From Populus alba (Eukaryota > Streptophyta > Magnoliopsida > Malpighiales > Salicaceae), in NCBI RefSeq assembly GCF_005239225.2, contig NC_133300.1, forward strand, positions 4,307,875 through 4,371,874: a stretch of 64,000 nucleotides of DNA. Reading direction: 5' to 3'. The translations under genes and the position numbers were made by a program. This document shows, one piece after another, positions 35,904 through 47,660 of this stretch. Below the pieces are notes generated by a model. That model ran no database searches. It was not told the origin of the DNA and was given only the letters and a program-made list of their open reading frames with translations. Position 1 is the stretch's first letter; the number at the start of each line of letters is the position of its first letter.

Positions 35904-38103
35904 GTGGTGGTGGTGGTGGTGGTGTTAATACTAGTGTTCTCTAATTAATTTTTTGCAATTTCAATTAAATTTCTTTAAATACATAAATGTGTTTTTGAAA
36001 TAATTGAGGAAAAAAATCTCAATTAATACATAAACTAATTTGAAAATACTTCTATCATTTAAAAAAAAAAAAACAATTTGCATACAATAATATTAAAATT
36101 ATCCTTAATCCAATCAAGATATATATAGATCATAATCCTTACCCTTATGTCTAGGACGAGGAGTACAGCCCATTAATTCTTTTAAAGACTAAACAAAGGT
36201 ACAAGTACTATCCAACCACCTAAATTTAATTTTTAACCTAACCTTCCTAATTTTAGGCAACAAAGGGAGGTCCCTGGCTAACCCTAAGACATCTTCAATT
36301 TTTTAATAAAAAATGAATTTCTTTTATTGTTTTATGTTTAATTTTGTTAATTTAATTAAATAAAAAAAATAAGATTTAAAGTCTAATTATTTAATCATTT
36401 AAGCTATCACACTGAAAAATACCTAATTATTAAATTTATATTATTTTCTAACAACAAATTATATATTTCAGTGCACCTCAATTTTGATTTCAGCCCATTG
36501 CTAAATGGAATTAACAGAAACAATTTTTTTTTTACCTATATTTTCACGAACATTTTGGATTTTTTAGAAGTAGAGTTTTCATTAAATTGGGTTGTTTTAA
36601 AATATTTTTAAAAAATTTAAAACTAAATCATTTAAGTTTTTAAAATCAAATCAAACTTTGATTTAGTAAATTGAGTTGCTGGTTAGCATTCTTGGTAGAT
36701 TAATTACATGCCACATTAAATTTTATCTAGTTTGATTTGAAATTCAATCCGAGTAAAGAGTTGAATAGGGAAATTATCAGATTAGTTTATCAGATCGTGT
36801 TAATACAATAACTTTTATTTCTAAGTACGTTACCCATATATAAAATTTAAATTTGAAACTTAGATGAGAATTATCAACTTAAACAATTGACTAGTCATTA
36901 ACAAAAAACTATTAATAGCAAGCAGGATTTCTTGAATTTTTTTTTTGGACAATAATAACATCTTTATGACGGTTAGTATAATTATGATGATAATCATTGA
37001 AAAATCTTTTGGAGGATGCTAATTGTAGTGAATTCTTATACATAAAATTCGTAACTCTGCACAGTATATTCATTGGAGGCCAAAGCCATGCATGAGATGA
37101 GAACCTATCAAAGAAGAAGAAGGTGGTTTTTACACTTTGACTCAAGAAGCGAAAGAGTTAAAAAGAAGAGGTTTGACAAAAGCTATAGAGTGCAGTAAAC
37201 AAGGCATGAAAAACATCATATAGCATTAACTTCCTCATTTATTGTCTTCACCTACACCTGCCTGTATTGAGAAGATGCAGTTTTATGGACATTTATTACT
37301 CTCTCTCTCTCTCTCTCGCCTCAAACCACAATGCTCCTGTAACCATCATCAACAAACTCATCCCACCTCAAGGTTTTTTTTTCTTTCTTTCTTGAAGCAG
37401 TGTTGGCATTCTTCAGGAGCCCACATGCATAAGAGAGAAGCCCTTTTTACTAAAAATGAGGTGGGGTTGAAGATATACTTGAAAGAAGCTGAGGTTTGGC
37501 TCTAAATGTGATCTAATGCAAGTTTCTGGATCCAAAACTTGCAGAAGAATTCTATCTTTCAGTTAAAGGGTAAGTTCTTTTTTTAAAGCAGGGAGGTATA
37601 GAGATAAAAACCTGGACAAGTTCTTGGATTTTCAGCTTAAGGTGTTGTGTTTGTAGAGGTTCTTGTGTTAAGATAGCCAGTTCTTTTATTCTGGATATTG
37701 GTTTTTTTTTGGTTGACCATCAGTAGCTTCAAGTATATTTGTGTTGTTCATCACATTTTCTTCTCCATTGTTGCTTATGCTTGAGGGTAGTGTGTTGTGG
37801 TCTTTGGGTGCAAAAACAGGAGTATGGCTTGGTGTTTAGGTGTTGCTCTTAATGGATTTTTGCATTTCTTTGCTGGTTTATGTTGTGGAACAATGATAGA
37901 CATCAGAATTTTACATCTTGGTTTAAGAGGCTAGCTAACATGCAAGTCCTCCTCAATGAAGTCCCTGTCTACATGTAGTGTTGGTGGTTAACCATAAAAA
38001 AAACATCAGGTTGGTGGCATTTCATATCTATGTATCTTGGGGTTTGGCTGGTGTGATGGGGAATTGGAACCATTCTGTTAGAGATTTCCTTATTAGGGTC
38101 TTG
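31571..38103. other. Intergenic region and ACR4 upstream sequence
   Basis: The first kilobase probably holds the 3' leader and possible noncoding exons of the SAP-like gene. Diverged copies of the MITE-like element lie near 33220-33420, 33700-33850 and 34460-34640. The last 900 bases upstream of ACR4 contain (CT)n at about 37299-37317 and T runs but no clear TATA box. No gene seen. Confidence 0.5.
35857..35924. repeat. Compound microsatellite (AAT)n(GGT)n
   Basis: About fifteen AAT units run directly into seven GGT units. Likely length-variable. Confidence 0.95.
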
Positions 38104-40824
38104 ATGACTAGCAAACGGAATTGTGGATTTGTGGTTCAATTTGTTGTTCTATCAGATTTATGGTGGCTAGTCTCAGGTTTAGGCTCCATGTCTTCCATTG
38201 CCATTTCTTATGGTGAGAAAGGTCCTGCCTTTTGTGGCATAAAATCAGATGGGTCTCATCTTGTGAATTGTTATGGATCAAATTCAGCTATAATCCATGA
38301 AACTCCAGCTTATTTTCCTTTCATTGGTCTAACTGCTGGAGATGGCTTTGTTTGTGGGCTTCTGTTGGAATCTAACCGACCGTATTGTTGGGGAAGTAGT
38401 GGCTATCTTCGACCAGGTGTGCCTCAGCCTATGATGGAAGAGGCTGAGTATGTTGAAATCAGTGCTGGTGATTACCATTTATGTGGTTTGAGAAAGCCTT
38501 TAACAGGCAGGCGTAGAAACCTTTCTCTTGTTGACTGTTGGGGTTACAACATGACAAGGAACCATGTGTTTGATGGGCAGATTCAATCAATCTCAGCTGG
38601 TTCTGACTTTAATTGTGGATTGTTTTCCGAGAACAGGACTGTTTTCTGCTGGGGTGATCAGGCTAGTAGCCGTGTAATCAGCTTGATTCCTCAAGAAATG
38701 AGATTTCAAAAGATTGCAGCTGGTGGATATCATGTTTGTGGGATTCTAGAGGGGGTGGATTCAAGAGCCTTCTGTTGGGGAAGGAGCTTGGACCTTCAAG
38801 AAGAGATTTCTGTGATATCAGCAGCATATTTGAATCAAGGAAATGTTGATTTGCCTCCGAGTGATCCTCTGCTGTCTGTCGTAGGAGGAAAGTTCCATGC
38901 TTGTGGAATCAAGAGTTCCGACCGCGAGGTGATTTGTTGGGGCTATATTGTAAAGCCAAGCACTCCGACTCCTGCTGGCATTAAGGTCTACGAAATAGCT
39001 GCTGGAAACTACTTCACTTGTGGAATTCTTGCCGAGAAATCTCTCCAACCTGTTTGCTGGGGTCTTGGGTTCCCTAGCTCTCTTCCCCTAGCTGTTTCAC
39101 CTGGACTCTGCAAAACTACTCCTTGCCCTCCCGGTTCCTTTGAATTTGTTGGTGCCAGCACACCGTGCACATCTCCAGGCTCCCGTGCTTGCTTGTCTTG
39201 CAGTAATGGTTGTCCTGCTGAAATGTACCAGAAAACCAAATGCAATTCGAAATCAGATCGTCAGTGTGATTATAATTGTTCCAGTTGTTATTCATCAGAA
39301 TGCTTCTCAAACTGTTCTTCTTTGTATTCCAATAATGCTAAAGAAAAGAACAGGTTTTGGTCATTGCAATTGCCAGTCATTATTGCGGAGATTGGCTTTG
39401 CTATGTTCTTGGTGGTGATTGTGACAACAACTGCTATTTTGTATGTTCGCTATAGGTTGAGGAACTGTCAATGCTCGGCAAAACAATCAAAGACCAAGAA
39501 AAACAGTGGTAGCGGTTCTTCAGTTTCTAAAGATAACGGAAGAATCCGCCCCTACATGGATGAGATCAAGTTAAGGAGGGCACAGATGTTCACTTATGAG
39601 GAACTTGAGAAGGCCACCAGCGGATTCAAGGAAGAATCCCTAGTGGGAAAAGGAAGTTTCTCATGTGTTTATAAGGGGGTTTTAAGGAATGGGACACTTG
39701 TTGCAGTGAAGAAGGCAATAGTGTGTTCAGATAAGCAGAAAAACTCGAAAGAATTCCACACCGAGCTTGATCTGCTATCAAGACTAAACCATGCTCATTT
39801 GCTCAACTTGCTTGGCTATTGTGAAGAAGGTGGAGAAAGGCTTCTGGTTTACGAATTCATGGCTCATGGATCCTTGCACCAGCATCTTCATGGAAAGAAC
39901 CCTGCCTTGAAAGAGCAATTGAATTGGGTTCGAAGGGTTACCATTGCAGTACAAGCAGCTAGGGGAATTGAGTACTTGCATGGTTACGCTTGCCCACCCG
40001 TAATTCATCGAGACATCAAATCTTCAAACATTCTCATTGATGAAGAACACAACGCCAGAGTGTCTGATTTTGGCCTTTCTTTGTTAGGGCCAGCTAATAG
40101 TAGCTCGCCGTTGGCTGAGCTACCTGCAGGAACTCTTGGCTACCTTGATCCTGAGTACTATAGGCTTCACTACCTCACAACCAAATCCGACGTTTATAGC
40201 TTTGGCGTGTTACTCCTGGAAATCCTCAGTGGCCGAAAGGCCATAGATATGCAATACGAAGAAGGAAATATAGTCGAATGGGCAGTTCCCCTGATCAAAG
40301 CAGGAGATATATCAGCCATATTGGACCCAGTTTTGAAGCCTCCCTCCGATCCTGAAGCTTTGAAAAGGATTGCAAATGTGGCTTGCAAGTGTGTCAGAAT
40401 GAGGGGGAAGGAAAGGCCATCCATGGATAAAGTAACAACAGCTTTGGAACGTGCCCTTGCACAACTGATGGGCAGTCCAAGTCATGACCAACCAATATTG
40501 CCAACCGAAGTTGTTCTTGGAAGCAGTAGATTGCACAAGAAATCCTCTCAAAGATCTTCAAACCGATCAGCGGTCTCAGAAACTGATGTTGTAGAAGGAG
40601 AAGACCAAAGGATCGAGTTCCGAGCGCCGTCGTGGATAACTTTTCCTAGTGTTACTTCCTCCCAAGGGAGAAAGTCTTCAGCCTCCGATGCAGATGTCGA
40701 TGGTAAAACCTCAACAAGAAATTTAGGCTATGTTGCAAACGCCGGGGATGGGTTGAGGAGTTTGGAGGAAGAGATTGGACCTGCTTCACCTCAAGAAAGA
40801 TTGTTCTTGCAGCATAACTTCTGA
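38104..40824 (+). CDS. ACR4: CRINKLY4-family receptor kinase ACR4
   Basis: An intronless membrane receptor kinase of 906 residues. The open frame begins 42 codons earlier (37978), but the Met at 38104 gives a signal peptide like Arabidopsis ACR4, ending just before GSMSSIAISYGE. The extracellular part has seven crinkly repeats (RCC1-like propeller, with CGLLLES, CWG and ISAGDYHLCG motifs) to about residue 330, then a TNFR-like Cys-rich stretch (about 336-404). One transmembrane helix spans about 423-449. The cytoplasmic kinase is complete: loop GKGSFSCV (515-522), VAVKK lysine (536), HRDIKSSN (635-642), DFG (655-657) and GTLGYLDPEYY. The C-tail carries PSWITFPSVTSSQ and ends LFLQHNF as in the family. 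ACR4 acts at the plasma membrane in epidermal differentiation and root stem-cell control. All catalytic residues are present. Confidence 0.96.
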   Translation: MTSKRNCGFVVQFVVLSDLWWLVSGLGSMSSIAISYGEKGPAFCGIKSDGSHLVNCYGSNSAIIHETPAYFPFIGLTAGDGFVCGLLLESNRPYCWGSSGYLRPGVPQPMMEEAEYVEISAGDYHLCGLRKPLTGRRRNLSLVDCWGYNMTRNHVFDGQIQSISAGSDFNCGLFSENRTVFCWGDQASSRVISLIPQEMRFQKIAAGGYHVCGILEGVDSRAFCWGRSLDLQEEISVISAAYLNQGNVDLPPSDPLLSVVGGKFHACGIKSSDREVICWGYIVKPSTPTPAGIKVYEIAAGNYFTCGILAEKSLQPVCWGLGFPSSLPLAVSPGLCKTTPCPPGSFEFVGASTPCTSPGSRACLSCSNGCPAEMYQKTKCNSKSDRQCDYNCSSCYSSECFSNCSSLYSNNAKEKNRFWSLQLPVIIAEIGFAMFLVVIVTTTAILYVRYRLRNCQCSAKQSKTKKNSGSGSSVSKDNGRIRPYMDEIKLRRAQMFTYEELEKATSGFKEESLVGKGSFSCVYKGVLRNGTLVAVKKAIVCSDKQKNSKEFHTELDLLSRLNHAHLLNLLGYCEEGGERLLVYEFMAHGSLHQHLHGKNPALKEQLNWVRRVTIAVQAARGIEYLHGYACPPVIHRDIKSSNILIDEEHNARVSDFGLSLLGPANSSSPLAELPAGTLGYLDPEYYRLHYLTTKSDVYSFGVLLLEILSGRKAIDMQYEEGNIVEWAVPLIKAGDISAILDPVLKPPSDPEALKRIANVACKCVRMRGKERPSMDKVTTALERALAQLMGSPSHDQPILPTEVVLGSSRLHKKSSQRSSNRSAVSETDVVEGEDQRIEFRAPSWITFPSVTSSQGRKSSASDADVDGKTSTRNLGYVANAGDGLRSLEEEIGPASPQERLFLQHNF

Positions 40825-42249
40825 AATGAGTGCCTGAAGCATTTTGATTTCCTGGTTGTGGTTTGTTGGGTTTGCATTTGGTTTCTTGTAGAATAAATTT
40901 TTTATATATAAAAAAAGGGTAATTTTCTGGAACACCAAGTGATTCTACCTCTACCATCAGCATGACAATCACTTTGTTATCTTGTAACTTTCAGCTGGCA
41001 ATTTATGTATTCAATTCTTACAATCAGATGGTTCTTCATTCCGACACTTTCAGAAGGTACATGTTTTTGCTTATGCTCTATCCACATGCTGGCTTGCAGC
41101 TTGGAGTGTATTTAGTATTGCGGTAGCTGTTATGGTTATGGTTTGAAAAAAAAATTATTTTATAAAAAGTACTTTTAGTTGAGGTTGATTTGAAAAAATA
41201 GGTGTTTGGTTAAAACTGTGGTTGAAATTGAGGTTGAAACAAAATTAATTTAATGTGTTTGGTCAAAAATACTTATAAAATTAAGATTATAAAATAATTT
41301 TAAAAAATATATATTAATATTGATGATTTTTAATTTAAATATTGTGGATTTAACTATTGTTATTACATCATAAAATAAATCATACTTTATATAAAATATT
41401 TTTTTATTATTCCATGAAACCATCTACAATTCCATTACGTACGAAATACATCTGACAAGAACTACAGTTTCCATAATTTTTTTAGCGTATAATAAAATTA
41501 GATAAAATATTATCAGGTATAAAATTCTCTCTAAACTAGTTTTTTAAAAAAAAATGTTAAAAAAAAATACAATTCACGTAATGCAAGTGAATTGCATTAT
41601 TCACTATTTTTTAAGTGAATAGTGCAAGAGAACAGTGTATCAATGTACACTATTTATGTTAATTGCACTATTGAACAGTGCAAGAAAATCAATGAATCCT
41701 CACTTTTCTTTATTCAACGCAAATAAAAAGAGGAATCCATAAACAATATATTATTTTTTTTTCATTACCAAACGGCTGCAAATTGCATTGTAATTAAAAC
41801 ATAGCCGCAACTGCATAAGCAAATGTGCTCTCATCCTTCATGAACAGTTCCCTTCCCCTCCTGGAGACTAATATGATGAAATACCAAACAAGACTCAGTC
41901 CTCCTGTTTTACAAGAGCATCCCTTAGCTTAATCCCTGTTAGTCAACTTCAGCAAGGTTGAGAGTGGCTTCATTTTGAAATATCAAAGCAAGTGCTGCCT
42001 TTTGACCCATGCATTCATGCAGTTTGATGCCTAGATAGCTCGACATGCAGTCAAACATAGATAACAGGAAATACAGTTACAACTAAATGGGTTATGAAAA
42101 TCATACATGAACAAAACTCTCACGGTCTGAATTGGTATCATAAACGTGTGTATCTATAAAAATAAATGTTTACATATTTTGAGGTGGTAAGAAGTGTCAT
42201 AACATATTATTTAATTATTATATCTTTCATTAGTGCATGACCAAAGATT
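40825..42249. other. Intergenic stretch after ACR4
   Basis: The ACR4 3' leader occupies the first 150-200 bases. A diverged MITE-like copy lies near 41108-41345. The short motif 'gtgaatagtgcaag' and its inverse recur near 41580-41690. No gene seen. Confidence 0.5.
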
Positions 42250-42321
42250 GCCCCTATAGCTCAGTGGTAGAGCGTCAGTCTTGTAAACTGAAGGTCCGTA
42301 GTTCGATCCTGCGTGGGGGCA
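42250..42321 (+). tRNA. tRNA-Thr (anticodon TGT)
   Basis: 72 nt. The acceptor stem GCCCCTA pairs with TGGGGGC, with A as discriminator base. The D arm is GCTC-AGTGGTA-GAGC. The anticodon stem TCAGT/ACTGA encloses the loop CTTGTAA, so the anticodon is TGT, reading ACA threonine codons. The T stem CGTAG/CTGCG has loop TTCGATC, which includes the internal B-box. No intron. CCA is not encoded, as expected for a nuclear gene. A short T run follows and may act as a weak Pol III stop. Confidence 0.95.
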
Positions 42322-45300
42322 TTTTATTTAGCTGTCGTTTTGCGTACTTTTACATCGTAGTGCACGACTATCCCGTAGAGGCGTAGACGTTCATATGTGG
42401 GGTTTTCAATTTTCATTATATCTATATTTCATTTATTATTTAACAATAAAGACTTTAAATATTCATACTTTATTTATTATACATGTAATTCAATATCATG
42501 AGATACACATAAAATACATTCAATATCATTATAAAAAACATCATATTATATCGGATTAGCCAGCCAAACTTAACTTCAATTTTTATATATTAAACAGAAA
42601 TAAAGATCTCAATAACTGTTGAATGACAAAAAAAAATCGTAACAAGCCCCATAACTGCTTGTAATAAAAAACAAGGTAAGCATAATCTATGGTGACAAAC
42701 TAAATGTGCTACTGTGAAAAAAATATGATAGAACAAGTAATTGGTGAAATTGTTTTCCAAAAAATAAAAATATATATGTTAGATGCTTGAACCTTCTTCA
42801 AAGATTTTTTTGTTGGTATTGATCATTTAGAGCATTCCAAAAACTTATTTGATGCAATATTATTCTATGATCTTTTATCTTTATTTTTTTTTTAAATTTG
42901 ACATAGGTTACCGGCTATATTTTGATTTGAATCTCCACCTTTTCCTTTCTTTGACTCTTTTTTTTTTTTTTTTCATTGGCTTTAAATAAAAAAGTATGAA
43001 ATATATAATTTTAAGGTACAATTAAATCTATGAAACATTAGTTTATACTTTACTTTTAGCATCAACTTTATGGGTGTTGTCTTTTCAGTTTATTAGTAAC
43101 AAAGTATTGTTGGGTTTGGTTTGACCATGAGACCCAACATTATTGATTGGGGCTCGCAATTAGACTCAAAATTATTGGGTCCGGCTTACCCAACATTAAT
43201 ACTTTTTTAATATTTTTGTATTATTTTGATGTGATGACAAACTCAAGACTATTAAATCTGGTTCGGTCATAAACCTAATAACATTGAGTCTAGCAACGAA
43301 GCCAGGTAGAAGACAATTAAAATTATGTTTTATATTTTTACATATATTTAAAATAAAATTATTATTAATTTATTGTCAAACACTGATGAATACACTAGTT
43401 AATGTTAACATGTGTAATCTTGCAACAGACCTAGCTATTCCTAGTCATCCTTCTATTGTGATTCATGTTGTTGTTGTTGTCGCATTCATGTTTATGTTTG
43501 AAAATGAGGTATATTTTTAAAATTAATTTTTAATTAAAATATATTAAAATAATATTTTTTTATATATTAACACATCAAAATTATTAAAAATTATTTAAAA
43601 ACATTGATTTAATATTTTTTTAAAAAATAAAAATAATTTAAAAAACAAAATCAACCGAGATACCAAGCACACGAGGACCAACATCAACCGCCCGAAACAT
43701 CCTTGTCTGCAACTCCAATGATGCCCTCCGTCTCATGGTGAAGTTTCATTACTGCACAAGTTTGGCTTTATCATAGTTTTGAAACCTGGTCTGGTGGGTC
43801 TATTTGGGATCTGGCCATCCTAGATCCCAGCTGACTCAGGGTTGGAACCGGGCTGGGTTGAAGAAAAAATAACAGAAAAAAAAAACCAGGTGTGACCCGG
43901 CGATCCGGTCGCAAATCTGTTAACTTTTATTTATTTTTGTTTTTTTATTAAAACAAAATTGTTTTGATTTTTTTAAAAAAACATTGACCTGACTAACTCA
44001 ATCAAGACCCAATAACCCAATTAAAAACAAAAAACCGGACCTTAAACCGAGCCAGCCACCGAACGGGCGGGTTTTGTTGTTATAAATATTAAATAAGGAT
44101 CTTTTGTCCAGAGATCGTCTACGTGTCACACCGCTAGGGAGATTCGATGGGCATCTTGTATATTAGGCCTTCATAGTTTCTTGATTTTTCTCCTTTCCTT
44201 CGCCCCACAAAAAATAATAATAATAATAATAATAATAAATCATTGACTTGAGCTACCTGATTTATCCCGTGTGCCAGATTATAGCTATAATAAAAAATAA
44301 TATCATTAATCTTTTACTCATAGTTATAAATTTAATTTCATCAATTCTAAATTAACCTGAAGATTAATCTAGTCCTTCAACAACTTAAGCACTAGCACAA
44401 GCTAAATTTCTTTTTTGAATTAGATTTTTTTATTTAATAAAAATATAGTTTGGGTATTTTTATTAAAAAAATCATAATGATATTTGTTTTATTAAAAAAA
44501 AATATATATTATCTTTGTTCCCTACCTTCTTGTGAACTTGCTCAGCCTACAACCCTGATTTTGGGTTGAGCAGAGCTCGATCTTTAACAAAATAATCAAG
44601 GCTCGGAAGGCCCAAATTAAAAAACCTGGGCCTACTTCCCTGATTCGGGGCTCTCTTTTTTATTTTTCCAATTGATTTCTCACTCTCGTAAAAGATTAAC
44701 TCCCTTTCAAAATTTTCTCACCTTCATTAGTTCTGTTTCAATTTGATCGTTCGATCCAGGTATGGCCATTCCAAATTTAGGGTTTTTGTTTGTTTTCTGA
44801 GAAAGTCGCTGAAAGCGAAGAAAAATTTCAACTTTTTTACTGTTATTTTAAAAATAATTTTATGTAATTTAATGTACTGCTGATAGTTATGAACTCATTG
44901 ATAGCTTAAAGCTATGAAATTCCAAATCACTTTGATAAAATTTGTGTTGATAACTGTGAAGTTTTGAACAAGGGAATTTGTTTATGAATTCAGTTGATTT
45001 GATTCTATGTTGTATTTAAAATTCCAAATAGCAAATACATGGTGGGTGGATTCTGGTCGTATAGTTTTGAGGCTGTGTAGAAGGGATTTGCTAATATCTT
45101 TTTGGATATGGTTTTTTTTCATTTGCTAGTAATGAGTTGTGGTTACTATGTTGTTGATATGCTGTACTGTTCTCTTCATATTTTTCTCATGTGGGTTTGG
45201 GAGGTGCATAAGTGATTCGCTTTAAAATGAGGTGTTACAGTCACTTCAGCCTTAGCATTCCACATTATTCATTCTGTTGATACAACGTTGGTGGGTTGTT

Positions 45301-45879
45301 TTTGTGTTGATTCCCAATAGCAAAATTCATGGTGGGTGGGTTTTGGTCAAGATAGGTTCTACTATTTTCCTTCTAGATATGGTTACTATGCTGTTGATAC
45401 GCCGTACTATTCTTTCGTTCTTGTGTGGTTATATCTATGAATATAGCACGTGTCTCGATTTCTTGGAGAGTACAGCAATGAAACTGAATTTTATGTTGGA
45501 CTGATAAATCAAGTTGTAGGTTTGGATAATGGGAAGATAGTCTCCAGTTATGTGGCTATGGTTTGGGTCTATTTTTGTTGATGATGTGAATAATAAACTG
45601 TATGGAATGACATTTAGAGCAATCAAGGAGGATAGGAGCATGTGGCAACATCATTATATCAGTCTTTCAAAACTTTGGAAGCTTTATTGTGGAAAAAGTT
45701 CATCTGATTTTTAATTTCTGATATTTATGTATTATTTGATTTATGAATTTGATGTTATTGGTATGACTTTAGTTGTAAAGGCTAATTATGATGGAATGTG
45801 TTTTTGGACTGAAAAACTGGGAATGTCTAACTTGTTTAGGTTTTGGATGTATTGTTATAGGTTGAGTGTACCATCCTAT
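42322..45879. other. Intergenic region and 5' leader of the RRM gene
   Basis: Bases 42322-43760 are AT-rich without genes. The dispersed repeat at 43770-44085 is listed separately. An (AAT)n run lies at about 44213-44238. From about 44690 a leader exon of the RRM gene ends at a GT donor (44760), and its intron ends at an AG before 45861. Confidence 0.5.
43770..44085. repeat. CCGGGT/ACCCGG-type dispersed repeat
   Basis: GC-rich words ('cctggtctggtgggtc', 'ggaaccgggctgggttgaag', 'gtgtgacccggcgatccggt') lie inside AT-rich DNA. From memory this matches an abundant poplar dispersed repeat. Diverged relatives are at about 20760-21120 and 34110-34250. Confidence 0.5.
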
Positions 45880-46615
45880 ATGGATTCTACTTCCACAGCT
45901 GTAGCAGACTATGCTGCGTTTCTGGAGAAGGTGAAACGTACTGTTTACGTTGACAACCTTTCTCCACAAGTGACTGAATCTGTCATAAGAACAGCTCTAG
46001 GTCAGTTTGGGACTGTGAAGAATGTGCAGTTTATCCCGAACTACACAGGACCCAAAAATATCCCATGCTGTGCCTTAGTGGAAATGGAGTGTCTTAGACA
46101 AGCCGAAGCTGTTGTTTCAGAGATCACCCAGTTCCCCTTCATGATGTCTGGGATGCCTCGGCCTGCTAGAGCATTTCGTGCAGAAGTGGAGATGTTTGAT
46201 GATCGCCCAATCAAGCCTGGTAGAAGGATACAGTGCCGTTGGGTGGACAGAAAAGACCCTGATTTTGAAGTGGCAAGTAAAATTAAGCGTCTTGTCAGAA
46301 AGCATGCTGCTGAAGATTTATTTTTGCTCCAGGTAAGTTCATGTGACAGCATCCATTGAATTTCAGTTTACTTGCTTGATGCTTGCATGTTTTTCGTGTA
46401 GAGTAGATTTTTATTATGTTTTGGCTGTTTATGTTCTTTTAAATTGCGATTCTCATTTGCAGCAACAGCTGGCCCAAGAAGAGAAGCTTGCAAAGCAGCA
46501 AGAGGAAACCCTCAAAGCAAATTATAAGAAATTCAGCATAATAGATAATGTCGTGTCTGACGGAACTGCTCCTGGTTTGGCAAAGTTTTACAACATGAAG
46601 GCTTTCGATTCTTGA
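45880..46615 (+). CDS. Small RRM protein, AIPP1/EDM3-like
   Basis: Two coding exons (45880-46332, 46463-46615) give 201 residues. The donor GTAAGT and a TTTGCAG acceptor join LFLLQ to QQLAQEEKLA in frame. Residues 20-90 form an RRM with RNP2 TVYVDNL and a weak RNP1. Then come the conserved MSGMPRPARAFRAE and WVDRKDPDFE motifs and a Glu/Lys/Gln-rich helix. The layout and these motifs match, from memory, Arabidopsis At1g05970, which joins ASI1 and EDM2 to help transcripts read through intronic heterochromatin. The start Met follows an AG acceptor at 45859-45860, implying an intron in the 5' leader of about 1.1 kb. Confident of an RRM protein; the AIPP1 identity is likely but not proven. Confidence 0.75.
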
Positions 46616-47660
46616 TTAGTTCTGAATCAGTAGAGATCCTACAAAACATAAGACATACATTAGTCTAATTAGCTCGGTGCGGACCACATGAAGATAAGAT
46701 TTTTGTATACCAGGATGCATTACCTGCTTTGTAATCCTGCTCGGGTCCATCTTTTAGACATCAGAAGTGTAAATCCAATTAGCTTGGTCATTCTGGATTA
46801 ATGTAGTTAAATATTTGAGGAAGGGTAACTGATACAGATGGAGCTTTATGAACTTCATCTTTTAACTGTGCTTTTGCGTTTCATATGTAGTAAGATCATC
46901 ATCCACTTATCAAAACTGCTTGGTCGGGATCATGAGGTTAAGTTCTTCTCTATAGTTGCTATTTTTTCCTTTAAGACTGCTCTTAAGTGGTATTTGTTGC
47001 TCTTAACTGAAATTGCTTTCTATCCCTCTTTTTGGCTGTTACAAGTTGAGTGAGAGCCCTTGTTTGGGCTGTGGGGACAATTTGTAAGAGACCTTAAGGA
47101 AAGTTACTGGGAATGGATTAATCATGCCCCTGGAAAGCAGTGGCATGATCATTTTCTAACTAATCAGGGATTGGCTCCTCCTTAATGTGATCTCAAATGT
47201 TAGTTTTCAGCAATGCATTCACAAATTGAAATGAGTAAATGAAATCCATCAACTGAAGCCAAACTTTTCTCTGTTCTGCAATTTCTGAAGGAAAGTTTAG
47301 TCAAATATTTCCCGATGCCTTCACCATGTGTTAGCACAACGTGCTTGTTGAAGGCGAAGGCCGGAATGGCACTTTGATTTTTGTTTTTGTTTTCTTGTCC
47401 TTTGTTTTATGGTCGCAAACATAGTTTCCCATCTTTACTTGTGAATAGGAGAGGGGAGATGGGGGGATCTAGCCTCACCCGCATCTACCCAATCAAAATC
47501 CACCTCTGTATTGCACTTGATGACATCTTCTTTCTTCACAAATTCCTCATCTCTCACCACAAATCCAACCCACACTCCATCAAAGCCATCACATCCCTCC
47601 TTGCTACTTTCATCACCTTGACGATTCCACAGCTTTCAGACCCTTTTCTTTCTATCTCCA
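46616..47660. other. Intergenic region upstream of GUN4
   Basis: Probable 3' leader of the RRM gene in the first 200 bases. The remainder is the GUN4 upstream region, C-rich in the last 150 bases. The open frame 47381-47890 is out of frame with GUN4 and is not coding. No promoter element is clear enough to list. Confidence 0.5.

Noticed and set aside
35754..35948. 64-codon frame ending in Ile and Val runs
   Set aside because: The runs are translation of the (AAT)n(GGT)n microsatellite.
37978..38103. 42-codon N-terminal extension of ACR4
   Set aside because: It has no family counterpart. The Met at 38104 gives a normal signal peptide length, so the extension is probably 5' leader.
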